A DNA stretch of 64,000 bases from Dipteronia dyeriana (lineage: Eukaryota; Streptophyta; Magnoliopsida; Sapindales; Sapindaceae). Shown here one piece after another: positions 39,481-51,420 of this stretch; the stretch's first letter is position 1; the number at the start of each line of letters is the position of its first letter. The notes beneath the pieces are model-generated. The model saw only the letters and a program-made list of their open reading frames with translations, was not told the DNA's origin and did no database searches. Location: contig CM065301.1 in the NCBI GenBank assembly GCA_032871835.1, positions 17,873,291 to 17,937,290 of the forward strand, written 5' to 3'. The position numbers and the translations under genes were made by a program.

Positions 39481-39950
39481 TTTGTTTCAGGGATTCCTCG
39501 ACGGAACATCTCTATGTCCTGTAGAGAAAACTTTGAACTCCAATGGAAACCAGGTAACAAATCATCAAGATCAGTTGATTGCGTCATGGATCGCGCCGGT
39601 GGCCTTTGATCCTCTAGCAGATGATTGTTCATCTGGTTTTGGCTTCAGTTTTTGTATTAGTGGTGTTGCTGTCATGTGCTGGTCTTGCCACGGTCTTGTT
39701 GTTGTCTATTCTTGTTTTATGTAGCTTGTTGCAGTCTTTGTGATTTGCAGTTGCTTTTCTCTTCTCTTTAGTCTTGTCTAGGGCTGCTCTGCTGTTTGCT
39801 AGGGCTCTGCTTCCCTTTGTGACGGTGTTGTCTGACCTTCTTGTGTTTTCCTTCTGTGTGGGAGTTGTGGCTAGTGTGGTGTCTCGGTCTCTTGCCCTGT
39901 TGTTTCTTTTGCCTTTCTTGGCGTCTTAATGAAATTTGCTGATAAAAAAT
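39481..39950 (+). pseudogene. Retroelement scrap (copia gag-like start, LINE-like tail)
   Basis: 39482-39620 reads GFLDGTSLCPVEKT and HQDQLIASWI, the pattern of a copia gag N-terminal domain. The following 39640-39950 is TG/CT-rich and ends CTTAATGAAATTTGCTGATAAAAAA, resembling a LINE 3' end. These are either two unrelated fragments side by side or one chimeric remnant. No intact frame. Confidence 0.45.
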
Positions 39951-40453
39951 ATATTTTTTTGTTGGACACAAAAATTATGTCAAATGAATAAATAATTTTT
40001 GGGATATATTGATATTTACTTTTCTATTTTCAATTAAATTAGTTTTTAAGAATTATACATTCTAATTTGTCGGTAAATTATTATTATTTTATAAATTGTA
40101 AATAGAATATAAATATTTATAAATAAATTATTTAAATATTGTATAAACTAGAAATAGGATCATAATTACATAATTTTAGTTTCAAATTTGAATGCATCCC
40201 AACTTTTTAATAATCTTCATTGATAGAAACCATATTTAATTGTGTGGGAACCACATTTGATTGTGTACTTTTGTTGGCATCCTATCTTGATTCGTATTCA
40301 TTATAAATTAGATTGGTTAAATAAAGATGTTTATGTGTCATGTTTATTAAATGCATTTATACAGATGTGGGGTAGTAAAGATTTTTTTTTTTTTATTTTT
40401 ATTTTTATTTTGTTAGGAACCCACACAGGGAGCCAAAGCCAACAGAAAGATTA

Positions 40454-41188
40454 AGGCTTAGTCTGGTATTGCTTCCCCAACTGTTTTTAGGGTCAAAAGT
40501 GATTCTGGATCTCAGATAGGGTGTTTGGTAAAATCATGGGGAAGTGCTTTTAGTCACTTTTAGCTTCTCCAAACTGAGTTTTTGAGAAGCTACAAATACA
40601 TGCTTTTGGATTTTGGCTTCTGCTTTTAGAAAACACGCTACAGTGATATTAAATGAATTTTTACTAACTTTTCAACTTTGTCCTTACCTTTAACGAAATT
40701 TAACAAAAAAAAAATTGGGTTTATATTTTTGTACAAAAAAAATGTTTCCATAATTAATTCAATAAAGTAAAATAAAAATGAAATAAAAAATAAAGTAGAA
40801 TAAAATAAAGAAATAAAGAAATAAAGAAATAAAGAAATTTGACTAATTAATTAAATAAAGTAGAATAAAAAATATGGCTAATAAATTCAATAAAATACCA
40901 TAATTATATAACACTTAACACTAAATACAAATAAACAAGAAAAATATAAAGTATATCAAATTAGTACCATTTAGATGTCGTTGTCCTTTTAGTAATTTTA
41001 CACACTCACAACACTTTTTATATCAGTTTACCAAACACATTGAAATTGCTTTTAGTTCTCACAGCATTTTTGAAAATCAGTTTACCAAACACTCAGCTGA
41101 TTCTTTCCACAGCAATTCCAAAAGCAATTTCCCCCACAGTAATTTCAGAAGCACTTCTCCCCACAGCACAGCAATGCCAAACTGAGTC
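40454..41188. mobile_element. PIF/Harbinger-like MITE (735 bp)
   Basis: The ends AGGCTTAGTCTGGTATTGC and GCAATGCCAAACTGAGTC are imperfect inverted repeats. Internal CTTCTCC/GGAGAAG and AAGCACTT pairs extend the foldback. TTA flanks both sides (40451-40453 and 41189-41191), the TWA duplication expected for this superfamily. The middle is AT-rich with AAATAAAG repeats (40805-40838). No coding capacity. Confidence 0.65.
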
Positions 41189-41235
41189 TTAGACTCTAGA
41201 AAACATAGTACAAGAAAAATACAATTAGGTTCAAC

Positions 41236-42331
41236 TAGTAGGGGTGTCAATTCGGGTTGACGGGTCATGTTTGGGTCAACCCGAACACGACACGATTATT
41301 TTTGGATCAACCCGAACACGACACGATTATTAAACGGGTCAGACCCCCTCGACCCAAACACGACACGAATATAAATGGATCAACACGACACGACACGACC
41401 CGTCTAACCCTTATTTACTATAAGGGTTAAGTGGGTCGTGTCAATTAACCCGTTTAATGACCCGTTCCAGACATATATTACTACATTCAACATACTTTTA
41501 TAATAAAATTAAAATTACTATCGGCTAGATTAATACTTATCAATCAAATGCAATATCTAATCCATTAATTAATTAAGCTGATTTTGAATAATCTAGTCAA
41601 GATATCAGGCAAAAACCTTTAAAAAAACATCCAAATCAAAAGTAATCCTTGCTATGAAAAAATTACAGGAACAAAAAACATCTCGATCCACATTCATTAA
41701 AATTAAAATAAAATAACATAGCACATTTGTACATCAATAAGAAAAAAAGAACTCAACTAAACAAATAAAAAGAAATAATGAATCTAGAGAATTGATCCTC
41801 GGCACAGACGGCAAGTTGAGGAGATATTGACAATCTGAAGTTGCGGCGCCGGATGAAGAGAGAGAGGAGAGGGAAAGGCAAAAGAGAGAGAGAGGCGAGG
41901 AAGCTGGAAAGGAAAGGGAGGAGTGGGACGGCGAGTTGAAGAGATGCCGACGAGGTGGAATGTGCGGCGCCAGATGAAGAGAGAGGTGAGGAAACTGAAG
42001 AAAATGGAAGAGTGGCTTTGTGGCTGCGTGAAGACTGAAGAGTGAGGTTAGGGAAAATAATGAGTTAGGTTGTTAGGGTTTCAAAGTTTCACTATATATA
42101 ATAATGTGATAATTACAAAAATACCCTTAATATTAAATTTATATTTTTACCCTCACTAATCGTGTCAACCCGTGACCCGTTAAGCTTAATCCGAACACGA
42201 CACGATTAATAAACGGGTTGGACGGGTTGACCCGTTTATTGACACGACCCGTTTAGCCTCAATCCAAACCCGTAATAGTCGTGTTCGTGTCGTATCAACC
42301 TGTCGTGTCGTGGCCCATATTAACACCCCTG
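41236..42331. mobile_element. hAT-type non-autonomous element (1.1 kb)
   Basis: The left end is TAGTAGGGGTGTCAATTCGGG and the right end (reverse) CAGGGGTGTTAATATGG. Subterminal regions carry many CACGACACGA/TCGTGTCG repeats, and the 8-bp flanks GGTTCAAC (41228-41235) and GGTTCAAG (42332-42339) differ by one base. An internal imperfect duplication (about 41807-41920 against 41928-42000, around GTTGCGGCGCC(G/A)GATGAAGAG) may be leader sequence of an autonomous parent. No transposase. Confidence 0.65.
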
Positions 42332-42370
42332 GGTTCAAGTTTGTCAAAACCAGCAATTATCCTCTTTGCT

Positions 42371-42688
42371 CTATTTCCACCGGCTCTTGAATATATAACG
42401 GTGCATCCTCTTTCCATAAAGACATTTTTTGGGTTTTGAGTGCTTCCACTGCAAGAGTGGTGGCCCCACTCTATTTAACTTTGAAGGAATGATGTTGAAG
42501 ACCACCTTTTCCATATCCGAAACCAACCCATGGATCGATTTCAGGATACCACCATGACTAGCATCCAAGTTGGTACCATTCACGATCTGTTTAATTACCA
42601 ACTCCGAGTCAGTTTCTATCTCGAATTTCCCCTGCCCCAAATCTCTTCCAATTAGAATCCCCTTTAGATTGCCATAGACATAACGCAT
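42371..42688 (-). pseudogene. RNase H domain fragment (LINE-type)
   Basis: A minus-strand frame contains LGQGKFEIETDSELVIKQIV followed by SIHGLVSDMEKVVFNIIP. This is the plant RNase H-like segment common at the C-terminus of LINE polyproteins. It is only a part of the domain and has no neighbouring reverse transcriptase, so it is a 3' fragment of a retroelement. Confidence 0.6.
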
Positions 42689-42699
42689 TCCATATCAAA

Positions 42700-43862
42700 A
42701 GGTAGTAAAGAATTATTAAGGGGTAGTAAAGAATTATTTTAATATTTTATTATAATCATATCCCTAATTAAAGTATATATAATAGATTTTACCATTCTTT
42801 TTGGGTGAGCTTGACGGCCTTTAGACCATAAGACAAGCCCAACCATTAAGCCCAACCCTAAAGGGCCAATAAGTTTATAATCTATGTACAAGCCCATCCT
42901 TTCAACTGGACTATGCCTTAATTATGGCATGTCGGGTCAAGTAGGCTTGTACGAAAAACGGGTAAAACCTACTATAGGTTAGAGCGATTCTAATCCGGTT
43001 TTAAACGGGTAAAACTTCGATTTAAAGCTCTCCAACCAATTTTTGTCTACAGTTACACCAGATTTTGCACAATTGTAGAGATGAGGTTGCTTTTAATTAT
43101 TATTTTTTATTTAAAGTCTTCGTTGAGACCAGTTTTATCCATATTCAATCAAATTTATTCTAATCGTATTCATTTTCATTATTTAATAATTTTATTTAAT
43201 TTATATTTGTTTTAATTTAATTATTATTTATATTAACATTTATAATAAACTAAAATTAAAGTATATAACACCAATTACTATATTTTAAAAAAATCACTAT
43301 TTAAAAACAATAAAATTAAAACAAAATACAACATTAAAAAGTTCATACAAATTTCATTATAATAAAATAAATTATCGAAGACACTAAAATTAAAAAAATA
43401 CAACATAAATTATAACAACAATTTAATTTAAGGGCAGTCAATGACATTTTCGAAAGTTGATTTTACGGTTTTTGGGTTGGTAATGAATGCTTCGAAAGAA
43501 CACGTCTCGAAAACATTTAAGAGATGTTCTCATTCTCTCATGCCACTTTCTTGTCACCCTCACTGGTAAAATCCTTTATTATATTCTTTTTTTTTAATAA
43601 ACATATTACTTTTAAGTTTTGACTTATATAAATACTCTTTAAAAACACAAAGACTTATTTAAACACAAAAAATCAGATAAAATTAATAAAAACTAAAAAT
43701 ATATGTAAATTAAAAAATAAATTAAATATATTTTAAAAATAATTCTTATAATTAATTAAATATATTTTTAATTATAAAGTAAAAAAATAAACTACATATC
43801 AATATTTAAATAATTTAAAAATTGCTTTGTTAATAATATATGTAATTTAACTACACAAAGTG
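42700..43862. other. Intergenic AT-rich sequence
   Basis: No gene. 42800-43060 contains AAGCCCAACC/GGGTCAAGTAGGCTTG-like phrases that might be a decayed transposon end; the rest is AT-rich low-complexity DNA. Confidence 0.35.
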
Positions 43863-43871
43863 TTATTTTTA

Positions 43872-44132
43872 GGGATAATTACCCTGGTAGCCATCAACTC
43901 TTGTCACCACTATTAAAATAGCCACCGGATGAGGAATTGAATTCAAAATGACCATTTTTAGTAAACAATGTTACACTAATGACCATTCCATACAATTACA
44001 TCCATCTCCATCAAATAAATGGTATTTTGATAAATAAGGGGATGTCATTAATTTATTTTAAATATTTTTTGGAAATCAATTTTTTTTAAACAAATAATTA
44101 TATTTAATGTGTGTATATATATATATCATATA

Positions 44133-44172
<40 letters not shown>

Positions 44173-44486
44173 CTTTTCAACTTATCTCGAATATATTTTT
44201 TAGAATTTTTAGATTTTGTAACCTTAGTCTTCTTTAAAAAAAAAACACACACACACACACATTAAATAATTATTTGTTTTAAAAAATAAAAGAAAAATTG
44301 ATTTCTAAAAAATATCTAAAATAAATTAATAATATCCCCTTATTGGATGGAATTGGATGGAATTGAATGGAATGACCATTAGTGTAATATTTTTTTACCA
44401 AAAATAGTCATTTGAAACCAATTCCTCATTCAGTGGTTATTTTGATAGTGGTGGTAAGAGTTGATGATCACTAGGATAATTATCCC
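43872..44486. mobile_element. Mutator-type foldback MITE (615 bp)
   Basis: The whole element is an inverted repeat: the arms 43872-44108 and 44486-44244 align (GGGATAATTACCCTGGTAG... against GGGATAATTATCCTAGTGA...). Perfect 9-bp duplications TTATTTTTA flank it (43863-43871 and 44487-44495). The loop holds an (AT)n run (about 44112-44170) and a (CA)n run (about 44245-44261). The 9-bp TSD and long TIR indicate Mutator-type. Confidence 0.85.
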
Positions 44487-44495
44487 TTATTTTTA

Positions 44496-45592
44496 CTATC
44501 ATAATATATTTAAAAATATGTTTTTAAAATAATTTCATTAAATAAGTATTATAATATTAAACTTTTTTGTTCCGGAAAACAGCTATTTTAAAAATTATTT
44601 AATGAAATTGCTTTGTTAATAAAATTATATAAGCAATTTTTACTACCAGACGCGTTTTCAGTTTCTATAAATATGAAAATCAATTTTTCATTTTCAAATG
44701 AAAATACATAAAATAAATAACAAAAACCAAAAACATTACCAAACAGCCCCTTAGTAGTTCGGGTAATCATTTATGGATCTTCCAAACCAATTGAAATATT
44801 GGCCAAAAGAACCATAGGTATTTTGAGATCTCCCACATTGTTGTCGAGCTCTTTTTTCTATAGTTTTTTATTGTTCACTTCGAAAAAATCTCGCGTATGT
44901 TTGGATTAGTTATGGAATTCATATATTTTAATAAAATTTTATTTTCTCTCGATATTCATCCATGTCTAATTTTGGTGTAAAATTGAATAATCGGTGAAAG
45001 TCAATTGTTGAGAAATAATAAAATTAAATAAATAAAAGAAAGGGCGGGATGAGGCGTTCTCACTCCCCCAAGTCATCTTCACCGCCAAGTTTTTATTTCT
45101 ATGGATATTACACAATTTTTGTATTTTCAATATTATTTATTATAAAAGAAATAATTGTATTATGAATAAGCTCATAATACGAACGTAAATGTGTCTAATT
45201 GATTGTGGAACGAAATCCAAGAAACAATTAATAAAATCTGCAAAGAATTTGCTAAATTTCAATGCGTTAACATATATTAAAAAAAACTATATTTTTACTT
45301 GTACTGTTTAGACAATGTTTTGTTTTGTTTTTTAATAAAAAAAGACGTATTTATATAAATAACCCGTCGTTTAATCTGATAATATCTCAAATTCAAATCG
45401 TCCATACTGCGTGCGGTATATATATATATTAGGAAAAAAAAAGTTAAGCTAAGGCGAGCAAATCCAACCCCACATCCGTCGAATCCTTAAATAGATTTGT
45501 AAAATCACACATAAATCCATTTTAATTTGGAAAATTTATTACTCAAAAATGAAAAGAACTATAAATTAAGATGATCATATGACAAGATTTCA
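44496..45592. other. Intergenic AT-rich sequence
   Basis: No gene was seen. It contains a decayed SINE copy (45362-45440); otherwise featureless. Confidence 0.4.
45362..45440 (+). mobile_element. Decayed SINE copy related to 35787-35891
   Basis: ATCTCAAATTCAAATCGTCCATACTGCGTGCGGTATAT followed by an A-rich end matches the B-box half and 3' end of the SINE at 35787 (CCAGGTTCAAATCGCCATACCCGCAGGTGGTATAT). The A-box half is poorly preserved. Confidence 0.5.
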
Positions 45593-46208
45593 CTCCATAT
45601 CATACATGACGACGGTTCAGTTCCAACCGTAGAACTGAATCGGAACTGTCCTCTTTGAAATCGAATCGGAACCGATTTTTCAGTTTTGAACCAGAATTGG
45701 ACCGTAAACTGGAATCAAAGAGGTTTCGGTTCAAAAATTGATGAACCAGACCAGAACTACTGGTTCAGTTCTGGTTCCAACGGTTTCTGTCCGGTTCTAG
45801 AACCGATGATTCCAATCATGATTTTATTTAAAAAAAAAAATTGGGTTGATCCGTTGGAGGCCCAACATTCTGCTAACGTCAGCAGACCGTTGGGTCATTA
45901 ACAACCACTTTTTTTTTCTTTCATATAAATACCCCTCATTCGTTTTTCCCACTTCAATTTTCTCTAAATTCTCTCTATTTCTCATTTCTCTCTCAAGTCT
46001 CAATTACTAAGTTATTAATATTTATTTTATTTACAAATACATTTATTTTTAGTTTTTTACCCAATTAAAAGTCATTTCCAATAAACTGTTCAAATTTATT
46101 TCTATCAAAATTTTCACATTTTTCACATTATTTTCATAAATTCAATTTTTTAGTGGCAAGTGCAAGTGGAAGTGGAGACGTTCCATTTCAAGGAAAGGTA
46201 AGGGTCTT

Positions 46209-46638
46209 ATGACGGACATTCTAAAAAATTTGGACAATGGCGGTTATAACGACAACGCATATCATGAGTTCTTACAAGTCTTAGCATATGCAGAAGCCCT
46301 AAACTCTCCTCATCCCAATTATCCCCCTCTAATAATTTTCGAACCCGATCCCGATTCCACCCCCCATTTCACAAGCCTAACAAAAAATATACCCGATCTC
46401 ACTACGGAGTTAGAATTTGAACCACTTATGGAAGCCGAAGAGAAGTTACAAAGGCAACCCATACCCGATCTCTTCGTACTCTATAAGAAGAAAGTATCAC
46501 AAGCAGATGGAACCATTGTAGCAGTTTGCAATTACTGTAAAAAAGTATTTAAGGGAAGCGAATATGGAGGATATAACTTTTATCGGAAGCATATAACGAA
46601 CAAACATCTAGACACATAGGCCAGATCAAGTACACAAT
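46209..46638 (+). pseudogene. hAT-2 transposase, N-terminal piece with BED zinc finger
   Basis: From ATG 46209 the frame is open to a TAG at 46617 and then continues in register to the insertion point. Residues 1-100 are acidic and polar. The BED-type finger follows (CNYCKKVFKGSEYGGYNFYR then KHITNKH; two Cys and two His present). The next residues before the insertion read ARSSTQ and continue at 55516 as SQIF in the same frame. Unlike hAT-1, the finger keeps its Cys and His ligands. Confidence 0.85.
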
Positions 46639-48430
46639 TGATGTGATCCATGATATTATGTTTTGATCTGTGCTCTTGAGATAATATGCATTAATCGCTG
46701 AGTTTACACTAACTTCTTGCCACTTAGAGTAATGCATTGCATTTTTCAAAATTTATGACATACTCTTGATGTGATAGTGGATAGGAAGCTTAGTTGAATT
46801 GCCATGATTAATAGTGGAGACTACCCTTGTGAGTTCACCAAGCCAAAAAGCGTACATAAATATCATTATAGAGGGTTCTTTTGTTTCTACTCCTAAACAC
46901 TCAGTAGGTTCTTAGCATTTAGATTTGATCTCTATAGGGTATATATTGAGCATTATAGAACTTTCTTCATTAAAAAAGAAGTCACATGTTTATTTTGATT
47001 TCGAGTAAGTCGAATCAGTGGAAGTGATGATTAGACTATGTGTGCTTAAAACTACTTAAAAGGTCGTAAATATTTCCTACCCGTATGTTGTGTGCGCCAT
47101 AGCCAATTTTGAAGCCAAACAATGTTTACACCTTTTTCTTTCTTCACCACACTAACCGTAACCCAATAAGCCATAATTTAGCCATACCTTATAGCTTGGG
47201 ATCATACACTGAGAATGTGAAGAAGATGTTATAGTTTTGCACATGATTTATGTATTATTTCGATCAGAGGCCAATGAAGGAAAAGAGCTGCATCCAATCC
47301 AAAAAGTAAGTTGATAATTATGATATGTACATGTAATCCTCTGATTCTCATATAAATGTACATAACACAAGCAAACAATCCAAATTAAATAGAATTTACC
47401 TGAATTTCGGCAGCAATTCAGCTTAAATTTCGATCCAAATTTTCAAACAATCACTTTGTTCTTAAATCATACATTCCACAAGCATTCCATAAACAAGAGA
47501 AATTGATTGAAACACAAAGGCAACATATTAAACACATATTTAGACAAAATTCAAAATTTTCTTCTAATAAATCAAAATTCGATATTCCAAACATAACCAA
47601 ATAAAGATTTTGTCCACTAAACTTAATCATGTAATAATTATCAATATAAACAAAGCCCATTAGCCAAGAATGCATAAAAATCGTGTAAAAACACTCAAAT
47701 ATCACAAATCATTCTTGAGAACACATACCATCAACTTAGATCAAATTATGCACAAAACTAAAAATAAATACTTGAGAAAAACAAAAGAGAGACATACCTT
47801 TAATCTTTGAAGAAGATGAGTGAAGATTGGCAAGAAATTTAGTGAAGAAAAATTAAAACGAAACAAGAAGACGAGTGGAGGGAGAGAACGTATGCGCAGC
47901 GGAGAAGAAATAAGGGGAAGAAGAAAATCAGCCTAGACAACGAACTTATATAGGTGAGCCAATTCGTGCCCTATCGCGGTCTGGGCACATACCTAGAAGG
48001 CGGTCTCGACCGCGGTCATGAGCTATTTTGCTTACCTGAGGCAACGAAACGCACCGTTTAACTTAATGTACCGCGGTGTAAACCGCAGTATATGCATTGC
48101 ATCTCAAGCGGTCTGTACCGCTGTGTTTCACAGAGGATCATCGTTTTGCATGTCGTGGTCTAGACATCATGTCTATGGAGCGGTCTATGCCTCGAGAAAT
48201 TCCAGTGTGTACCTACTTGCTGGGCCGCGGTGGAGGCATGTGCCTCAGGGGTGGTATGCGCCGCGAAGTTTGGCAGAGGGTACACGCTTTGCCTACCGCG
48301 GTATAGAGAGCGGTCTTGACAGCGGTGCTTGAATGAAATTCTTTCAAACACTTCCTCTGCACAGTTAAATATGCAAAAATTAGAAGCACATGTTCTTTGT
48401 CATTCAAAACCACAAGATACCCCCAAACCT
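46639..48430 (-). mobile_element. 3' LTR-like region of the Athila-type element, unlike the 5' LTR
   Basis: Minus-strand layout: GC-rich U3 with CCGCGGT motifs (48330-47965), TATA box CTATATAAG (about 47953-47945), a leader-like region, and an end ACATCA against the TSD. The architecture equals that of 54189-55510, and the terminal six bases agree, but the bodies do not align by eye. A purine tract AGGTTTGGGGG lies just upstream (about 48420-48432). The upper boundary is approximate. Confidence 0.45.
47965..48330 (-). repeat. Array of CCGCGGT-type palindromic motifs in U3
   Basis: ACCGCGGT, GACCGCGGT, GAGCGGTC and related sites recur about a dozen times in 365 bp, immediately upstream of the TATA box on the minus strand. 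The stretch is GC-rich in AT-rich surroundings. A second array of the same motif lies at 55130-55345. Confidence 0.75.
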
Positions 48431-48635
48431 AAATTAAACAATGTCATTGAATTAAGCACAAGATTAAAAATTTGACAATATTTAATTCTGGTTATAAAGG
48501 TTCTTGTAATACACTAATTATGACTCGAAAATAAAGAAAAATCAAAATCAAAATTAAAACAAAAAGAATTGTACCTGGGTGGATTGCCTCCCACCAAGCA
48601 CTTTATTTAACGTCCAGACGAGACGGAGTAGAGTG

Positions 48636-49919
48636 TTATGGCTCTATGAGCTTGATCGATCCAATTTTCCTTGATTCGGAGATGCAAAAATATGGTTTCA
48701 GCCTTTGTCCATTTACCTTGAATCTACCGTAATTATAAAGATTCTCAATTTCTATGGCTCCGTGAGGAAAAACTTCTATAACCTTAAATGGACCTGACCA
48801 CTTTGATTTCAGTTTTCCTGGAAATAGCCTTAAACGCGATTGATACAATAGGACTAGCATTCCCTGCTGAAATTCTTTTCGGAGAATCTTCTGGTCATGT
48901 AATTTCTTAGTCCTTTCTTTGTATATTTTTGCATTCTCATAGGCGTCATTCCGAAGTTCTTCAAGCTCACTTATTTGTAAACGCCTTTCTTCTCCAGCCT
49001 TACATAAGTCAAAATTCAATTTCCTCAAGGCTCAATAAGCATTGTGTTCCAATTCCACCGACAAATGACATGCTTTTCCAAAGACGATCCTGAAAGGACT
49101 CATTCCAATCGGAGTTTTGTAAGCAGTTTTGTATGCCCACAAGGCATCATTAAGCTTAAATGACCAATCCTTTCGATTTGGTTGCATAGTCTTTTCTAAG
49201 ATCTGCTTAATTTGTCTATTACTTACTTCCACCTGCCCTGATGTTTGAGGATGATATGGGGTAGCCACCTTGTGTTTGACACTATATTTCTTCATTAAAG
49301 AGGCAAAGACCTTGTTACAAAAATGGCTTCCACCATCACTTATTATTGCCCGAGGAGTCCCAAATCTGGTGAAAATATTCTCTTTGATAAACCTAACCAC
49401 CACCTGGCTATCATTTGTCTTAGCGGCAACTGCTTCGATCCATTTCGACACATAATCCACAGCCACCAAGATATAATTGTACCCATATGAGGATGGGAAA
49501 GGTCCCATAAAATCAATTCCCCATACGTCGAACATCTCCACTACCTATTGGCTTGACAATGGCATCTCATCCCTTTTTCCAATGTTCCCTGTTCTCTGGC
49601 ATCTGTCACAAGAGATAGAAAAATTATAAGCATCTTTAAATAATGAAGTCCAGAAAAAACCTGATTGAAGAACTTTGAGAGCAGTCTTTTTAGCACTAAA
49701 GTGCCCTCCACAATGTAGATTGTGGCAAAATTTTAACACATCCTGTTGTTCTTCATCTGGAACACATCGCCGAATGATTTGATCGGCGCCAAATTTGAAC
49801 AAGTATGGTTCATCCCATAAATAATGCCTTGTGTTAAGACGAATCTTTTCTTTTCTTGTGGGTTCATATTGGATGGTACGATTCCATTTGCAAGATAATT
49901 CATAATATCTGCATACCAT
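48636..49919 (-). pseudogene. Athila-type integrase, broken
   Basis: From 49919 down: the HHCC zinc-binding domain (HNLHCGGHFSAKK and CDRCQRT), a TAG after PLSSQ at about 49542, then the catalytic core ([25 protein letters not shown]; acidic residues of the DDE triad visible) and the C-terminal SH3-like region ([18 protein letters not shown]). A stop separates 49032 from 49028, the end of the core segment. The reading frame is shifted relative to reverse transcriptase/RNase H upstream. The enzyme would insert element DNA; this copy cannot be made intact. Confidence 0.85.
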
Positions 49920-51420
49920 GGATCCTTGCCACCTATTGCCAATAGTTGTTCATCTGAAAAACTCTCATTGATTGGTATGGTCTGAGTTTGTTCTTCTCCT
50001 CCTTCATCGTCCATCAGTCGAGATAGATAATCCGCCACCACATTTTTGCTGCCCTTTTTATCCCTGATTTCCAAATCAAATTCTTGTAACAAAAGGATCC
50101 ACCAGAGTAACCTTGGTTTCGCTTCCTTTTTGGTTAGCAAATATTTTAAAGCAGCGTGATCAGAATAAACAATGACCTTAGATTTTATCAAATATGACTG
50201 AAACTTCTCTAAGGCACTAACAACAACAAACAATTCTTTTTCTGTGGTGGAATAATTTAATTGGACATCATTTAAAGTGCGACTAGTATAGTAAATAACA
50301 TGAGGCATTTTATCTACTCGATGTCCTAAAACAGCGCCTACAACATAGTCAAATGCATCACACATTAATTCAAAAGGAAGAGACCAATCGGGGGGCATGA
50401 TTATGGGAGTAGATGTCAATTTATTTTTCAGAGTCTCAAAAGCATGCAAACAATCATCGTTGAAAACAAATGTAGCATCTTTGGTCAACAAGTCACATAG
50501 GGGACGACTAATTTTTGAAAAATCCTTGATAAAACGCCTATAAAAACCTGCATGACCAAGAAAACTTCTCACACCTTTCACAGAAATGGGAGGTGGAATT
50601 TTTGAAATTACTTCAATTTTAGTACGATCTACTTCTATCCCTTTTTTAGAAATAACATGCTCTAAAACTATTCCAGACTTGACTATAAAATGACTTTTCT
50701 CCCAACTAAGTGTCAAATTAGTCTCTGTGTCAAATTAGTCTCTGTGCATTTTTTCAAAACAAGAATTAAATTATCAAGGCAATGGTCAAAAGAATTACCA
50801 AAAACAAAAAAATCATCCATAAATACCTCAATAAATTTCTCTAGCATGTCGGAGAAGATTGACATCATACATCTCTGGAAGGTGGTAGGAGCGTTGCACA
50901 ACTCAAAAGGCATTCTTCAATATGCAAAAGTGCTGAAGAGGCAAGTGAACGTTGTCTTTTCTTGGTCCTCTGGAGCGATGGAAATCTGATTGTACCCCGA
51001 AAATCCATCCAGGAAGCAATAATAAGCATGTCCCGCCAAACGCTCGAGCATCTGATCGATGAACGACAAAGGAAAGTGATCCTTTTTGGTTACCGTGTTG
51101 AGCTTACGATAATATATGCACACTCTCCATCCCGTTGTCTTTCTTGTATGGATCAACTCATTATTTTCATTGGCTACCACAGTGATTCCCGATTTTTTTG
51201 GAACAAAATGTATTGGGCTCACCCACTTACTATCGGATATTGGATAAATGATACTCACCTTAAGAAGCTTAAGGACCTCTTCTCGAACAACTTCCTTCAA
51301 GTTTGGATTTAGCCTTCATTGAGCTTCTCTCGAAGGTTTTGCCTCTTCCTCCAACAATATCTTGTGCATGCAAATGGTAGGGCTTATTCCCTTAATATCC
51401 GCTATAGACCATCCAATGGC
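49920..51420 (-). pseudogene. Athila-type reverse transcriptase and RNase H, broken
   Basis: Reverse transcriptase: KEVVREEVLKLL and WVSPIHFVPKK (about 51300-51190), YCFLDGFSGYNQI (about 51000), a stop near 50914, and the catalytic EVFMDDFFVFG (about 50820). A 17-bp tandem duplication at about 50708-50741 shifts the frame. The connection domain and RNase H follow ([20 protein letters not shown] at about 50560, [15 protein letters not shown] at about 50225, [19 protein letters not shown] at about 50150). A further shift leads into integrase. Confidence 0.85.

Noticed and set aside
39768..39971. Basic 67-codon frame on the minus strand
   Set aside because: Lies antisense to a CT-rich LINE-like tail; low-complexity composition.
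44076..44260. Frame rich in Ile/Tyr repeats
   Set aside because: Translation of the (AT)n and (CA)n runs in the loop of the Mutator-type MITE.
48018..48413. Overlapping frames on both strands
   Set aside because: They arise from the GC-rich CCGCGGT array in the U3-like region; no recognisable protein pattern.
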